From Albifimbria verrucaria (taxonomy: Eukaryota > Ascomycota > Sordariomycetes > Hypocreales > Stachybotryaceae), in contig JAHREC010000062.1 in assembly GCA_020081605.1 (NCBI GenBank), forward strand, positions 1,550,001 through 1,614,000: a stretch of 64,000 nucleotides of DNA. Reading direction: 5' to 3'. Both the position numbers and the translations under genes were made by a program. Below the pieces are notes generated by a model. The model had not been told where the DNA came from, did not search any database, and saw only the letters and a program-made list of their open reading frames with translations. This document shows positions 21,758-34,160 of this stretch, in pieces (position 1 is the stretch's first letter; each line of letters begins with the position of its first letter).

Positions 21758-23832
21758 TTAATGAATAGGCTGTGTTTCACGCACAAGCCATGCCAACGTA
21801 ACCGCGTCCTCCTCGAAAAAGCCCTTGGTCTTCTCTAGGACCTCTGAATTATACGCGTTGAGCCAGTCCTTTTCAGGTTTGGTGAGAAGGCTTGGATCAA
21901 TCAAATTCTGGCAGTACGGGACCATGGTAACATTGTCGAACCCCAAAAATGGCTTGTCTCCAAACGAATGCTTCGTCTTGGTTTCCTTGACCATAATGAT
22001 GTTTTCGATACGGATACCAAAGCTCCCGTCCTTGTAGTACCCCGGTTCATTGGAAATTACGTTGCCGGGCGCGAGCGCAACTTCTGCGTGCTGGATCCGC
22101 GTGCCGATACCAATTGGTCCTTCGTGAACATTGAGATACGATCCAACTCCATGACCAGTACCATGGCGGTAGTCTAGACCATGTTTCTATGACTGAGTTA
22201 GTAGACGCACGTCGTGTCTACATGGCTGGTTACTCACCCAAAGATATTGTCTGGCGAGGCAGTCCAGAGCAAACCCGGTAGTTCCCTTCGGGAAAACAGC
22301 CATTTCAAGGGCAATGTTACCCTTGAGTACCAGTGTATATGACTCCTTCTCTTCATCTGTAGGTTTTCCAAAGTGCAATGTTCTTGTCGTGTCCGTGGTA
22401 CCATCGAGATATTGTGCCCCGGAGTCACATAGATAAACCTGGCCCGGATTGATGATAGCGCAACTGCCTCGCTGTGGCGCATAGTGTATAACGGCCGCGC
22501 TGTATTTTTTCAAAAAGAAGTCAGCAATTGTTGTAAGAAGCCAATGGCATGTCGTGCTGCCCCGATGCTACGTCACATGGTAAGATACACCTACTTTGGC
22601 CCGGTGGATGAAATTGTTGGGAACGACAGACCCACGAAATGCTCGTGTTTGGCGCGGATCTCTTCGAGCTTGTCAGCAGCCTGGAGCTCATCAACAGAAG
22701 CCCTCTTCGCAACGAGCTGATCCTCAAGCCAGGCAAAGTACTCGATTAGTGCCGCGCCATCTCTGACATGGCAAGCCCGCATGCCGAGCATCTCAGCATC
22801 AGTTTTTATGGCCTTGGCATCAGCGATAGGACTCCTGACCTCATCAACCATTGCTTCTCCCCAAGTGCCCTATTGAGTGCCCAGGATGCTTTGTTTGAGA
22901 TTAAAAGCTTCCATGCGCATTCGTGCCGTCTTTTGTTTGTTCTCGCTGACTTCAGATTGCAGTTGGCGTGCATCTTCAAAAATGGACTCGTATGGCTTTA
23001 TGTCAACATCGTTCGCTTTGAGGTGCGAGACGCACGCTTCGTCCAATTTGGCTTTATCCACATACAAGGTGGCTGTCCTGGGTGTAACCATAGCATATGA
23101 GAAGAAGACAGGGTTAAAAGGGATGTCGCGACCACGCAGATTCAAAAGCCATGCGACTTCATCGAGCATAGAAACAAGGAAGCCTGGTGAGTGTTTCTTG
23201 TCAAGTTCCTTGCGAATGTCTGTCAACTTCTCACGTACCGACTTGCCAGCCAGATGTTCAGGGTGAACAGTGATGGGCTCTAAGGGCCGTGGAGGTTTAG
23301 ACTCGTGCCAAACAGCGTCGACCAAGTTTTCGTCCAGGGGCAGCAGATCCGACCCCCGCATTTGTGAATCTTCTCTGCCAGCTTCTTTGCAGCTGAGCCG
23401 GCGAGAAGAGACGGGTCTACAGCAACAATCTTTCCACCAGAAGACTGTTCAGCGCACCATTCCTGCCATGTTGGTACATCCTCAAGGCCTTGCTTCAAGA
23501 GCGTCCAGTTGCCGTCCAGTTGCTTGGTGGCCTGGTTGAAATAACGGCCATCCGTGGCGAGAGCGGCTTGGTCAAGTGTGACCACAGCACACCCTGCCGA
23601 GCCGGTGAAACCAGTTATGAACTCACGCCTAGCATCACAACTAGCGATGTATTCAGATGAGTGGCTGTCCTCAGAAGGAACGACTAGGCGAGGAGAACAG
23701 GTTAGCGTTACCACTTGGGCCTAGGTTACCGAAGAGGGCATCTCCTGGTTACTCACTGTAAACTTGTACATTGCGCTCTTTCATCAATCCTCTTAGACTC
23801 GCCAGTCTCGTCGAAGTGTCGACTTTGGCCAT
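21758..23832 (-). CDS. Xaa-Pro aminopeptidase P, M24 family (several apparent frameshifts)
   Basis: This is a dinuclear-metal (usually Mn) peptidase that removes an N-terminal residue before proline. The start [19 protein letters not shown] at 23832 joins by an intron to [20 protein letters not shown], then [20 protein letters not shown] and [15 protein letters not shown]. The creatinase-like middle domain contains [20 protein letters not shown]. The catalytic pita-bread domain has the metal ligands in [16 protein letters not shown] (two Asp), [17 protein letters not shown] (His) and [18 protein letters not shown] (two Glu). The C-terminus is [12 protein letters not shown] to VRETQPIH. The reading frame changes several times between 22,480 and 23,400; conserved sequence continues each time, so these are probably one-base consensus errors. 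The family length of about 610-620 residues fits. An upstream in-frame ATG at 23931 could add a presequence. Confidence 0.88.
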
Positions 23833-25322
23833 GGCTGCAGCTACAGAGTGTGATGAAGCAGCAAAGAAGTTGTAGTAGAAAGGCCTTGGAGACACTAGAC
23901 GATATGTAGAGCGTATGGTCCAGGATAACATGAACGGAGCAAAGTATGGCGAGAAAAAATGTCGAAAAACGCACCAGACAGCCAGATGGATTGGGTGGTA
24001 CTGAAACAGGATAATGCGTGTGGCAAGGTGCAGATGAGTGCAGGACAGATCTGGTGGGCCCCGAAGACAGTTGAAGATGCCAAGTGGGCGGCGCGTGAGC
24101 AAGCTGCCTGGAAACGTCGAGATTGGGACAAACAATGCCTTATTGGAGAGCCAACTACAGCAACAACCTAGAATATACCTCAGAACTGAGCTGCCCTGTC
24201 TCGTTCAAAGCGGAGGTGGGTTGTTAAGGGACTAGTCCAAGAAACCGGAGATGGAGGGAAGGTGGGTTAGTGAAGTGGGAGCTCCGTCATTTCGCCCACC
24301 TAGGTACCTACCTTGCCTCTCTCCCTGAACTGCCTGCTCACCTGTACAGGTAGGTACCTGGCAGTAACCGTGGGAGCCTAAGCTACCACCTACCTTCCTG
24401 GGTAGCAACCTTCACGGGCTATCTGCTATCTGCTAAGGTGTCTGCTATCTCTGCTTACCTGCTATAGCTTCAGCCCACCCAGAACGAGTCCCCTTCGCCA
24501 AAGGGTGCTACATCAGTAGTACCACGCCAGTAGCACCTAAGTTACCTTACGCATTAACGTCAACTGGAACGAACGGAGGGGTAGTAGGCACTGGCTTGCG
24601 GGCCTGGTTGAACCCCGCAGCCCTCGCAGAATCACCACATATGACCAGCTACCATCTGTACGGCGGCTAACTGTTCAGGCATGAATGAAAGAATTAGGGA
24701 ACAGGTATGTCCATCTGTCCACTTGCGACTACCTACTGTCTGTATGTTGACAAAAATCCCCGGTTGTGTTGAATGAACCCTTTCATTATTGCACATGCGA
24801 CCCACTCTCCGCGTGCCCTCAATCAGCACCCATCTTTCGCCGATTTGTATGCACCATGAGAGACCCCCAAATTTAGGAAAGACAGCGTCACGTCTACAGT
24901 TGAATAAAACCGACTAGACATTTCTCTCTCTCCAGTACAGTACTGTGCAGTATTGTGCCTCTCTATCTATCTTCCCTCCACTCTTTCTTTGACCTTCCTA
25001 TCGAACATTTTCCACAGAAAATCCCACCCTTCTTTTCTTTTTCTTTTTCTTCTTCTTTTCCTTTTTTCTTCTTTCTTCTTCTTCTTCTCCCCCTCCCCTT
25101 CTCCTTTTTTCTTTTTGCTCGCGCATAATCATTTCTGTTTGGGGTTAACGCATGGTCATTTTTGTTGATAACCAAGCTTCCAAGTCTGCTTTGAACACCC
25201 CACCTTTTCCAGGTTCCCACTGTGATATCCAGAAGCAGTAAGAGTTCTACTCTTGCCGCCATCTTGTCCACTGCTCAAGTCAACCTTGCGCATTATGAAG
25301 ACAGAGCTGCCGACATTTCAAC
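23833..25322. other. Divergent intergenic region with GGTACC words, a CTGCTAT repeat and a pyrimidine-rich leader
   Basis: This 1.49 kb stretch lies between the aminopeptidase and importin starts. It contains GGTACC palindromic words at 24,298-24,312 and 24,343-24,360, imperfect CTGCTAT repeats at about 24,419-24,475, and a long C/T-rich tract at about 24,950-25,115. The tract probably belongs to the importin promoter/leader. No further gene was recognised. Confidence 0.55.
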
Positions 25323-28300
25323 ATGCAAGACGAGACACAGGTCTCGAGCCTCACAGAGGTTGAGAACGTCAGCTACTTCCTTCCGCTATTCTGGGCCGTC
25401 AGCAAGCTTACCTTTTCGTAGATGATTCTGTCCCTCTATCAACCGAATCCTCCAAACATCATCGCCCAGACTCAAGCTACTCTATCCCGCCTACAAGGTT
25501 CCCAGGAAGCATGGGAGCTCGCCCGCCATTTATTGACTCGTCCGGATGAGAAAGTCAAGTTCTTCGGCGCTCTAACCATCATCGTCAAGCTTAACACGGA
25601 GAGGTATTTTCGCGACTGGCCTCAACCCATCTGATTTCTTTCTTTGTTCGCTTTTAGCTAACCAGCACCAGTGCCTCTTTACGTGATGAAGACGCGACAG
25701 AACTCGTTGTGCGTCTCATTGATTGGTATCAAGAATCTTTTGCGCAGGGAGGCGGACAGCTAGTCAGTCGGAAGCTTGCTTCTGCTCTTGCTACTTTCTT
25801 CCTCCACTTCCATCGTCTCTGGCCTCAGCATCTTCGCCATCTCATATTCTGTCTTGCTTCTCGCAGCGCCTGCCCCCTGACTCGGTTGACCCCTCCCTTG
25901 ATCTGGTTGCTATGCTTAACTCTTTTGATGGCTCGCAGCTTCAGGCTCTGCTCTGGATCGCAACTAACGTTGCAGAAGACGTCGTGAAAATTGATCTCAA
26001 CGCGGCAAACAAGTAAGCCCTCTTATATTTATGACCCATTCATACTGATCCTGCATAGCATTGGCCTTTACGATATCTTGTTTGGCCAGACGCCCATTTC
26101 AATTGCACTTATCAATGCTGGACTCTCCTCTAACTCTACGTCTGTAGCAGCTCAGCAAGACTCTATCAAATATCTTCAAGTGAGCATTCCCCTGTTAACA
26201 GCTCACTTGTATAGGCATTTTAATAAGAATATAGGCGTGGATATGGCTCGTTCAGAAAGCTGCCGCTCGCGACAGCCGCATAATAGACGCTCTGAGACCA
26301 CTAGTGTCGACTCTTATTGACACACTATCCAATGAACATCTTTATAACATTTCTGTCGAGCTTCTTACCGATGTGCTTTCTCACTACTCGACCCTTCTTA
26401 CTGAAGACCATTACAATAAGTTGAGCCAGTTGTTCCAAAGTGACTGGGCTCAGTGCCGTTACCAAGATCTTGTTCAAGGCGACTCAACATTCGAATCCAC
26501 CCAATTCGGTCAGCTGCTTCTCGCCTTTGGCGATGCACGAGTTCAAATACTCATGAAGGCTAGCGATGCTCAGAGTCATGGCATTGTTAACATGCTATGT
26601 GGGTTACTTACTGCGCAAGGCTATGCGGTTAGTGACGATAATGTTTTCGTCCCGGCAGTTGAATTCTGGTCTACCTTTGCGGAGACCATGACCGACGAGA
26701 TGTACTCTGAAGAAACCTCGTCTAACAGTTGGGTCGGCGCAGCGCTCTCCTACGTTTTGCAAGCCGTATCGCACGCCTGGCAGAAAACTATCTACCCTCC
26801 GTGGGAAGAGTTTAGCCAATGGGACTCGGCTGAGCGGGTTGGGTTCAATGACGCAAGGAAAGATGTTATTGACTTGCTGCAGTCCACCTACACTCTTGCA
26901 GGAGCCGATCTCGTTGTCACATTCGCAGGTCTAATATTGACAAGCTTAGAAACAACGTCTTGGCTCCGTCTGGAGGCAGCAGTTTTCTGCCTCTGCGGTC
27001 TATCTGACTGCAATCTTGAAGATGATCGTTGTGATGCTGCGTTGGGTTCTATTTTCACTTCATCGCTGTTCTCCACCCTACAGGCCAACCAACTAGATAT
27101 TCCTCTTCGAGTGCGGCAGACATGTATATCTCTGATCGAGCACTACACGGATTACTTCGAACGTCATGTTGACCTCCTGCCTGCTGCTCTTGGCTTGCTT
27201 TTCAGCATGGTTGGAGAACATGCTATGGCAGTGCCGACATCCAAATCTATACTTCGTCTTAGCTCGTCATGCCGTCATCATCTCTACAGAGAAGCTGGTG
27301 CATTTTTAGACGAGTATGGCCGGTTAGTCGGAGAAAAGCGACTGGATTGCTTGTCAAGTGAGAGAGTACTAGGTGCTATTTCCTGTGTAGTTCAGGCGAT
27401 TCCACAGGATAGTCAGAGGTATTCTACCTGCAAAGGATGCTCAGTTTTGTCCAAGATGACGCTATGCTCTCTGCGAAGCTCTCGGACAATTCTGAGTGGA
27501 GCGCACTTCCTTGCTCAACAAGGCCGCAATGCTTTACTGAAGCTTCGGACGAGAATCCTGGCGTCCATGCGGGGCTAAGGGCTTTGAGATGCCTTGCGAG
27601 TGTTGCAAAGGGTTTGCAGTCTCCTAGTGAGTCCTCTATTGATTTGGAGCATAGCTCGGGATCAATGGGAAACGCGAACCCGCAGCCAGAGCTGGTAGAG
27701 CTTCAGCGCACGGTCATTCATATCATGATTGGCATCCAAGAAACGTACAAGAGCAATCCCGAAGTGACAGAGCTGATCTGCAACGTGCTACGTGGTGGTC
27801 TGTCCGAGTTGCAGCCTGGGCCTTTCGTTTTGCCCCCAGAGGATGTTGCGCATTACTTGATCAAGCATACGATTGATACACCACGAATTGGTGTGTTAGT
27901 CACTACAGCATGCTCTCTTTTCAGCTCACTTCACACCCACGATGTTCCTAGCAAACAAAACTTGCTGAGCAACCTTCTGCTGTGGGTCATTGGCCTCGCA
28001 AAACAGCTTCCAAGTAAGTTGAATAATTAGTAACGCAGCTATACAGTATCTCAAGACTGATGATTATGGAAGATCCTCAGACAGACCCTGAGTTATCACA
28101 AAACTGCATCGACTTCATTTCTCACGTAACAAGCAAGGATTCGACTTGCTTGCTTCAATTACAGCCATCACACGCGGTGGAGTTCTTCTTCCACTTCACT
28201 CTTGAGGTTTTAGACGGGAAAGAGCCACTACCCAAAGCAGCGGCCACGGAGTTCTGGGTAAATTCATGACTTTAAGCTGATATATAGACGTTTCCATACT

Positions 28301-28735
28301 GATCAGAAACACAGTCTATTTTTGTTAGCTTGAAAAGCGAGAATGATGGGCAGCAAAGGATTATGCGGCAAGCGATGGGGACATTAGGACCATTACTTTG
28401 CCAGAGCCTCGCTAGAAATGTTGGAGGAAATGCTTCTAGAAGTGAATTGGACAAACTGGCCGAGCCGTTGAAGAAATTGGTGAGCCATCATCCGACGGCC
28501 AAGGACTGGCTTGAAGCAGGCCTTAGCCATCCGTCGTTCCCAAGTGCGAAGATCACTCCCGAACAAAAGTCTATGTTTGTAAAAAACTGATCAGGTGCGT
28601 TATACCCTGACCCGGATGGTAAAATGATTATTGCTAAAATTGTAACGCAGTCTTCGTGGTGCCCGAAACACGAATCAAATCATCAGAGAGTTTTGGCTCA
28701 CCGCTCGAGGCTCAAGTTTTGCGTACGCATCATAA
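25323..28735 (+). CDS. Importin-13/Kap122-type karyopherin beta (several introns, apparent frameshifts)
   Basis: This is a HEAT-repeat nuclear transport receptor that binds Ran-GTP and carries proteins through the nuclear pore. Exon 1 is 25323-25367 (MQDETQVSSLTEVEN). Intron 25368-25421 leads to LSLYQPNPPNIIAQTQATLS and LTRPDEKVKFFGALTIIVKL, the importin-beta N-terminal repeat. Later exons give NTESTSASLRDEDATELVVR, LYDILFGQTPISIALINAG and AWIWLVQKAAARDSRIIDAL. The long central exon has helical repeats (FVPAVEFWSTFAETMTDEMY, ILTSLETTSWLRLEAAVFCL). The 3' part has NCIDFISHVTSKD, SELDKLAEPLKKLVSHHPTA and a last short exon ending FWLTARGSSFAYAS, with the stop at 28733-28735. Frame breaks are inferred near 25,800-25,880, near 27,420-27,440, and in the A run 28581-28586. 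Kap122/Pdr6 is the yeast counterpart by architecture; cargo cannot be inferred. Confidence 0.85.
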
Positions 28736-28933
28736 CTGCAGATCCACATGTGATGGCGACGCAGTGCCATTGCACTTGAGCTTGGGTGGTTGTTGAAAAA
28801 AATATATAGTAAAGAGTTACATATAATACCTCATCTCAGGTCTATGGCTGGACTTGCTGATGGGATGTGATCTAAGGGTAGTATAGAGTACAACGGATTC
28901 TGGTCCAACACAATTAGTTACAGTCCCGGGCGC

Positions 28934-30292
28934 TCATTTTGCGGTTGGGAGATATGTCACCGGGCTCTGCAGCCCTATGGCAGTCTTGACAAGATTCATT
29001 GTTTCTTCCGCGCTTTCACGAGCTTTGCGAGCGCCTTCAGCCTCGATAGAGTCAAGATATGCGTCATCCCGACTGGACAATTCTAGGTAGCGACTTCTGA
29101 CACCTTGCAAGCCCGTGATGATGGCATCAGCAACAATTTCCTTTAGCTGCTTCGGTGTCAAATCTGCGAAATGAACAGATAGCTCGTCGGCTGACCTTCC
29201 CTCCACATCAAACGTGGAAAGCATGTCGAGAAGGTTTGAGATACCAGGACGATTGACTATATCATAAGAAATGCCTGGCAGAGAGTCGGTCAAAGCGCGA
29301 GAAACCTTATTGCGGATCTCATCTGGTGTATCGGTTATGAGTATACGAGAACGTTGTTGTGGGTGCGATTTTGACATTTTGGAGGTGGGGTCTGTTAATG
29401 ACATGATTCGATGCGTTGAAGCTAGCAGAGTGAGCAATCGGCATTTCAAGCTGGCCGTAATAAAATGCTTACGAGTAAGAGTCTGGGGTGGACGAGGTGT
29501 GGCCCGTACGCATGATTGAAGTTGGTGACACACTCGCGTGCGAATTCAAGATGTTGCTGCTGATCATGTCCGACGGGGACATGGGTGGCTCTGCAAAGAG
29601 ATTTTCAGTCTATGATGACGGAAGGTGATGTATACCTTGCATTCTGGCCACGACAACAACCTCAAATGAGGCTGTTAGGTCATAGTTATCACATACCTAT
29701 GAACAAGAATATCTGCAGCCTGTAGAACAGGATAGGAGAAAAGGCCTAGTTTCAGGCGAGCACTAGCAGAGCGATCATCTAGATGGGTAGATTCGGAGAG
29801 GCTGAGCTTTTGCTGCAAAGGCTCTTTAGCATCATGTACCCTAGTCATGCACAATCCAAGATGAATACCTTCCATTGAGTCATCCTTGATAGATAACCAA
29901 CGGATGCAGTGCAGCTTAGAATCCACATAAGTTCCGAGTGAGCAGGAACCTATTTAGTCTGTTAATACAAATTCATATTTGAAGACAGGAGATTGAAAAC
30001 TGACGGAAGACTGGTAAAATATGACAGAGCGTGCCGGGTCAAGACCAACCGCCAAAAGCGCAGCCAGAGACTCTCTTCGCCACTTCCTCAGCTGGTCAGG
30101 TGTTTGCGGTGTCGTGATGGCATGAAGGTCGACGATGGAATAAATGAGTTTGGCATCAGGCATTTGGTGCTGAAGTTGCGTCCACTGCCTCAAAGCCCCG
30201 GCATAGTTTCCTAGGTGCGGGATGCCAGTAGGTTGGATGCCTGAGAAGACCACATTTGGTCGCAGAGCTTTGCTTGCTACAACTCGTTGCAT
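28934..30292 (-). CDS. MSW1: Mitochondrial tryptophanyl-tRNA synthetase
   Basis: This is a class I synthetase that charges mitochondrial tRNA-Trp. The start [20 protein letters not shown] at 30292 is followed by [17 protein letters not shown], which holds the HIGH-type signature (HLGN), and [12 protein letters not shown]. An intron near 29,950-30,000 precedes [10 protein letters not shown] and [29 protein letters not shown] is the Trp-binding region. After a further intron or introns, SKMSKSHPQ at about 29,365-29,385 is the KMSKS loop. The C-terminal tRNA-binding part has [13 protein letters not shown] and [15 protein letters not shown], ending YLPTAK. It is the bacterial/mitochondrial TrpRS type rather than cytosolic. 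The N-terminus is short but basic, fitting mitochondrial import. The middle region was not followed base by base. Confidence 0.9.
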
Positions 30293-31096
30293 TTTATATG
30301 CTCTTCCTCACCGCTTATGGATGGGGTTCTTAGCTGGGTCTATTCGATATCCAAATGTATTCCGCTAATGTAAAGAACATGTAAGCAATTTGCAGGTGAA
30401 AATTGCACTACCACGGATTTGACATCAAGTACAAACCCGATGTTTGGAGGCAAGGGTGCAGACAGTCCAGAGACCAAAAATCTCAAACTCACATGTCCAA
30501 TGCATTAATAACACCTCTGTAGGCTAGTTCGCATGACGTTTTCGTAGACCTTGGATAGATGTCGAGTCTGCATGCCGTACGTGTCTTGGCCAAAGGCAAT
30601 CCAGCACCAAGTCAATAGGTGGATGCTAGCAATCAAAAAGGGTGTTGTCGGAGCAAATCTAAACAACGATGGCTGAGTCAGCATGTGCAAGAATAGAACG
30701 TCCTCCGTGGCACGAATGATGGTGCTAATCATGAGCAAGGGGCACACGCAGCTTCTTCTCACATGCATATAGACGAGATGACAAAGGCTAGTCGGGAAAA
30801 GGAGGCATGCATTGGTTGTTTGGTAGTGCGTCCTCCCACCATGACTACGGCACACCAAAATGAAGCAAATGTCCAAGCAGAGCGTTACTTCCAACCCTTC
30901 TAGCCACCGCGCGTGTTCATGCATACGCAAACTACCAAGGCAATAGATAAATACAAAGGCTATAGATACAGTAGATCTCCCATAGTGTACAGGCCATTTC
31001 GCAGGAGCCGTGTTGCTACCAGTGCGCAAAGCTGCGCCGTGAGCAGTATTCTTATACAAGAACCTGTTGCACGTACCGTGGAAACTAGGACAGGGA
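30293..31096. other. Intergenic region; one unsupported open frame
   Basis: This 804-base stretch lies between two minus-strand genes. An open frame at 30,505-31,059 (minus, up to 184 codons) is Cys/His-rich and matches no family I recognise. It has no clear splice or composition support and may lie in untranslated sequence. No RNA gene was recognised. Confidence 0.4.
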
Positions 31097-31943
31097 TCAG
31101 GCCAATGGGGAATGAGCTTCCCGCAGGTCTGCCGCTTCCTTGAACCGGCGACTGCTAAGCAGCTCCTCCACTTTGTCGGCCGTGTTCATGGTCTTTGTCT
31201 GACCAAGGTGAGCCCAAGGCGATTGAGAATCAGGCATGTTGAGGTCATCAAGCCCTTCCATTGTCTTTCCAACGCCTAGTTTTGTGAATTCCCACACGTT
31301 CGCCTTCATACCGATTCCGTAGTATTGGTGCTTCCTCAAATACGCAAGCCACAACTGCACTGTCTCCGGATTCCCGTCTTTGATCTGAATGAGACGTCGG
31401 AGCGTAACACGCTCAAAGTTTTCCTGCGACTTCTTGAAGATGAAGTGACTGCGAGGACCGTCCATCGTTCTGTGATACGCGGCAAAGGAACAGGACCGTA
31501 TGCTGGCAGACCCAGGTAATAGGCGGCGCGTAGAGCAAAGTCGGAAAAGAACTCCAAAGGTTGAAGACTAAACGAACGTAATTGCAAATCGCAAGTCGGA
31601 ATGCCATACTCAGCCTCGCGTTTCAACGGCTTCAAGTGTAGGGCTTGAAGGGAACGAGGATATCGTGTTTCGGTCGGGTCGGTCGCCTGTCCATCCTCCC
31701 TACTGGTTGCCTTGTCAAATACATTCGCATTGTCTGATAATCTATCCTTTCGGTTAGTCACTGCCCCTATTAATTGCAAATGAAGACATTGACTGACGAG
31801 CTTTGCGTCCGTCGAGATACCCATGGCGCGGTAACCGCCTATTTTGGTAAGTCAAAACTGCACGATATAACAGGAGAAGCAGTAAGGAGGAGGAGTTGTA
31901 CCTGGCGGCAACGGCCGAGCGGCCGAAGAATCGGGCGAAGCAT
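31097..31943 (-). CDS. RSM10: Mitochondrial small-subunit ribosomal protein uS10m (one apparent frameshift)
   Basis: This is a component of the mitoribosome small subunit. Exon 1 begins at 31943 with MLRPILRPLGRCRQ, an Arg-rich presequence, followed by GTACAA. A second short exon (AVTAPWVSRRTQSSS) and a third starting near LSDNANVFDKA are inferred. The S10 core is YPRSLQALHLKPLKREAEYG, LRSFSLQPLEFFSDFALRAA and YYLGLPAYGPVPLPRITERW. After a one-base loss near 31,454-31,457, RSHFIFKKSQENFERVTLRR and QLWLAYLRKHQYYGIGMKAN follow. The C-terminal tail, ending EAHSPLA, is charged and typical of fungal Rsm10. Identification is strong for the core; the first two exons are less certain. Confidence 0.86.
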
Positions 31944-32630
31944 GATGTGTGTGCTGTCGGACGATCAAGAATGGCCGATAGCTACCAACCAGCTTGATAC
32001 TCTGAATGTAAAAGAAAATCATTGATTGCAATTGCACGTGTCAAGTCACATGACCTTATGACCCACCATTGGACCATGACTAATTGTGACTTCACCTGAC
32101 AGTTGTAACAGTGAATATTGGTACTTATAGAACGTATCAGTTTGTGGAATTTGCATTTGATTGATAATTCTCTACCCGTTGCTGACATCTCTGCCAATGG
32201 TCATTGAAACCAGCTACGCTCTTATTCGAGCATGATTCATCCAAGTTTCTACTCCACCATGCCGCCGTTGGCGCTACGGGGAGGGCTTTTACTCTAATAG
32301 TGATCAATCCTGGGATTAGGCGCGGCTGTACCTCATTGATAGGCTCAAGATGCCGTTCTCCTGCCAGACCGTAGCTTCTCGAGGAGCAGTCTACAAGCGT
32401 ACGATGGGCGTCATGGCTTACAGCGCTTAGGAAGCGCGTGGGGATTTGGGAGATGACTGGAATCCTCCTTGGTCTAGCCTCCGAGGCTCTAGAGATGAGA
32501 GGTCCTGATCAAGCTGTATGCTACTTAGCAACCGTGCCGATGTTGTCACACCGTCACCACACGCCGCAGCATTTCCGATTGAGCTTAGCACTCGAATCTA
32601 TGCAGTTGTGAGTCAACCAAGATCGCTACC
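31944..32630. other. Intergenic region
   Basis: This 687-base stretch lies between two minus-strand genes. No gene, RNA or repeat was recognised. Confidence 0.5.
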
Positions 32631-33451
32631 TCAACCCTGTCGCTTGCGTCGCTGTGACTTGACTTTCTCGTAAAATGCCTTTCTGCCGCTCGATTTAACA
32701 CGTTGGATCCCGGCATATTTATCCCGAAGCTTTGTTGGGTCATGGCTACTCATGGCTTCTTCGAGTAGTGTTCTTTTCCGCTCTTTTCGCGTAAGTCTGG
32801 CGCTGTAGTATTCTGTAGGGCCAGCAATTATTTCCCCAACCTGTGAATACTCGGGAAGGGTGGGCCTCAAAGCCTTCTTCTGATGCTTGGGATCGAGGAT
32901 ATTCCGCATGCGGAGAAGCTGCCAGTCTCGCTTGAGCTCTGGTGTGGGATCTGTCTTGGGAAGCTCGAACCAATTTGAACCAGCTGTGTCCTGCTAGGAT
33001 TGTTAGCGAATCCTGACATGTGCCTATGCAATAAAAATTAATTGCGTGGAAAAATGCTGGCTGACTCTTTGCAGCTCTTGTTCCAAATCAGAGTAACTAT
33101 GATAGAAAAAATCAGGAGTCACAGGCGTTGATCCAAAACGGATGCTCACCACGTGTCAATTTGCCATTAGGGGCTAAGTCTCATCACAAAGCTCCAAAGA
33201 TGGAGTGGAACTCGAGCTGAAGTCATATGAAGAAATTTAGTCGCACGTACCTTCTTCTTGGTCTGTTGCGCAGCAAGCTGCTGCGGCGCGCGTATGTGCA
33301 AACCATCGTCCTTCGTACGTGGCAGTGAAGGAGCAACATTCGTTAACGGTGCTACCTTAGAGGGTCCTGAGATTGAGGTCGGTGCATTTTGCAGCCGCTT
33401 CTCAGCCTCTTGGAGTAATGACTCCAAATGGATGTCAACAATATCTGACAT
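32631..33451 (-). CDS. FCF2: Fcf2-type pre-rRNA processing protein
   Basis: This is a nucleolar protein needed for early 18S pre-rRNA cleavages. Exon 1 starts MSDIVDIHLESLLQEAEKRL at 33451 and ends QQTKKK before a GTACGT donor. A short exon (DLAPNGKLTR) and a GTGAGC donor follow near 33,145-33,175. The last exon carries the Fcf2 domain: DTAGSNWFELPKTDPTPELK, RDWQLLRMRNILDPKHQKK, QVGEIIAGPTEYYSARLTRK. It ends in the basic KVKSQRRKRQG. No frameshift is needed in the domain. About 200 residues is normal for the family. It is divergent from HAP5, with about 700 bases between starts. Confidence 0.9.
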
Positions 33452-34160
33452 TGTCTTTCCCTAATCACACCAAAGGCACAACACGATTAAGAAATATCAA
33501 CCCAGTAGACTAAGGTCAGAAGACTTGTGACCAGATCTACGTAGGAAGAGCTGCTCAAGAGTGTTCGGTAAAGAGAGAGAATGGATAGTGTTGACTGTTC
33601 TTGGTTTGAAAATGAAGAAGAGGAAAAAATTATATATTACCTGATAAGACTTTGCAAATTGTTATCGACAGAACGAGGCACAGTGGGTCTTGAGGGTCCA
33701 CAAGCGCTTATCCATTGGTTCATGTGAGCTAGCCAGTGAAGCCACAACCTCTGGTCAGCGCGCAGCTCCACCTCAACCTCTTCGCGTCCCTGGTACCTTA
33801 CGTAAGGCCAAGTCCAATGACGCTCAAAGGCTCACTCAGTTGGATGGGGGTGACGGAGCCCAAAGGCTAACCTCACTGTACCTCTTTTCAGATCCACAAG
33901 AGGTGCGCCTGGCATCTTGACAGAGCTTCATCACCAATTGCAGCACACTTGCAATGTAGGTTCCATCGCCTCAAGCGGCATTTACGCGAGTACTAACCTT
34001 CGTCTCTTCTCACAATGTAGTGACACTGCTTGCTCTTGTTCCAATTACCCTTAACAATCGCTCAGTTCCCCGCCTGTACGTGGTGCCTGATCGCGTTGCG
34101 TTTGTCGCAACCACAACCTTTATTCGATATCGCTCGGCCTCATATAACGTCCTGCCCATC
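33452..34160. other. Divergent intergenic region FCF2/HAP5
   Basis: This 709-base stretch contains ATTGG/CCAAT words at about 33,713-33,718 and 33,811-33,816. These could be binding sites for the CCAAT complex whose HapE subunit is encoded next. The function of these sites is untested. No further gene was recognised. Confidence 0.4.

Noticed and set aside
30505..31059. Minus-strand open frame of up to 184 codons
   Set aside because: No family recognised, no supporting context; kept only as a note in the intergenic entry.
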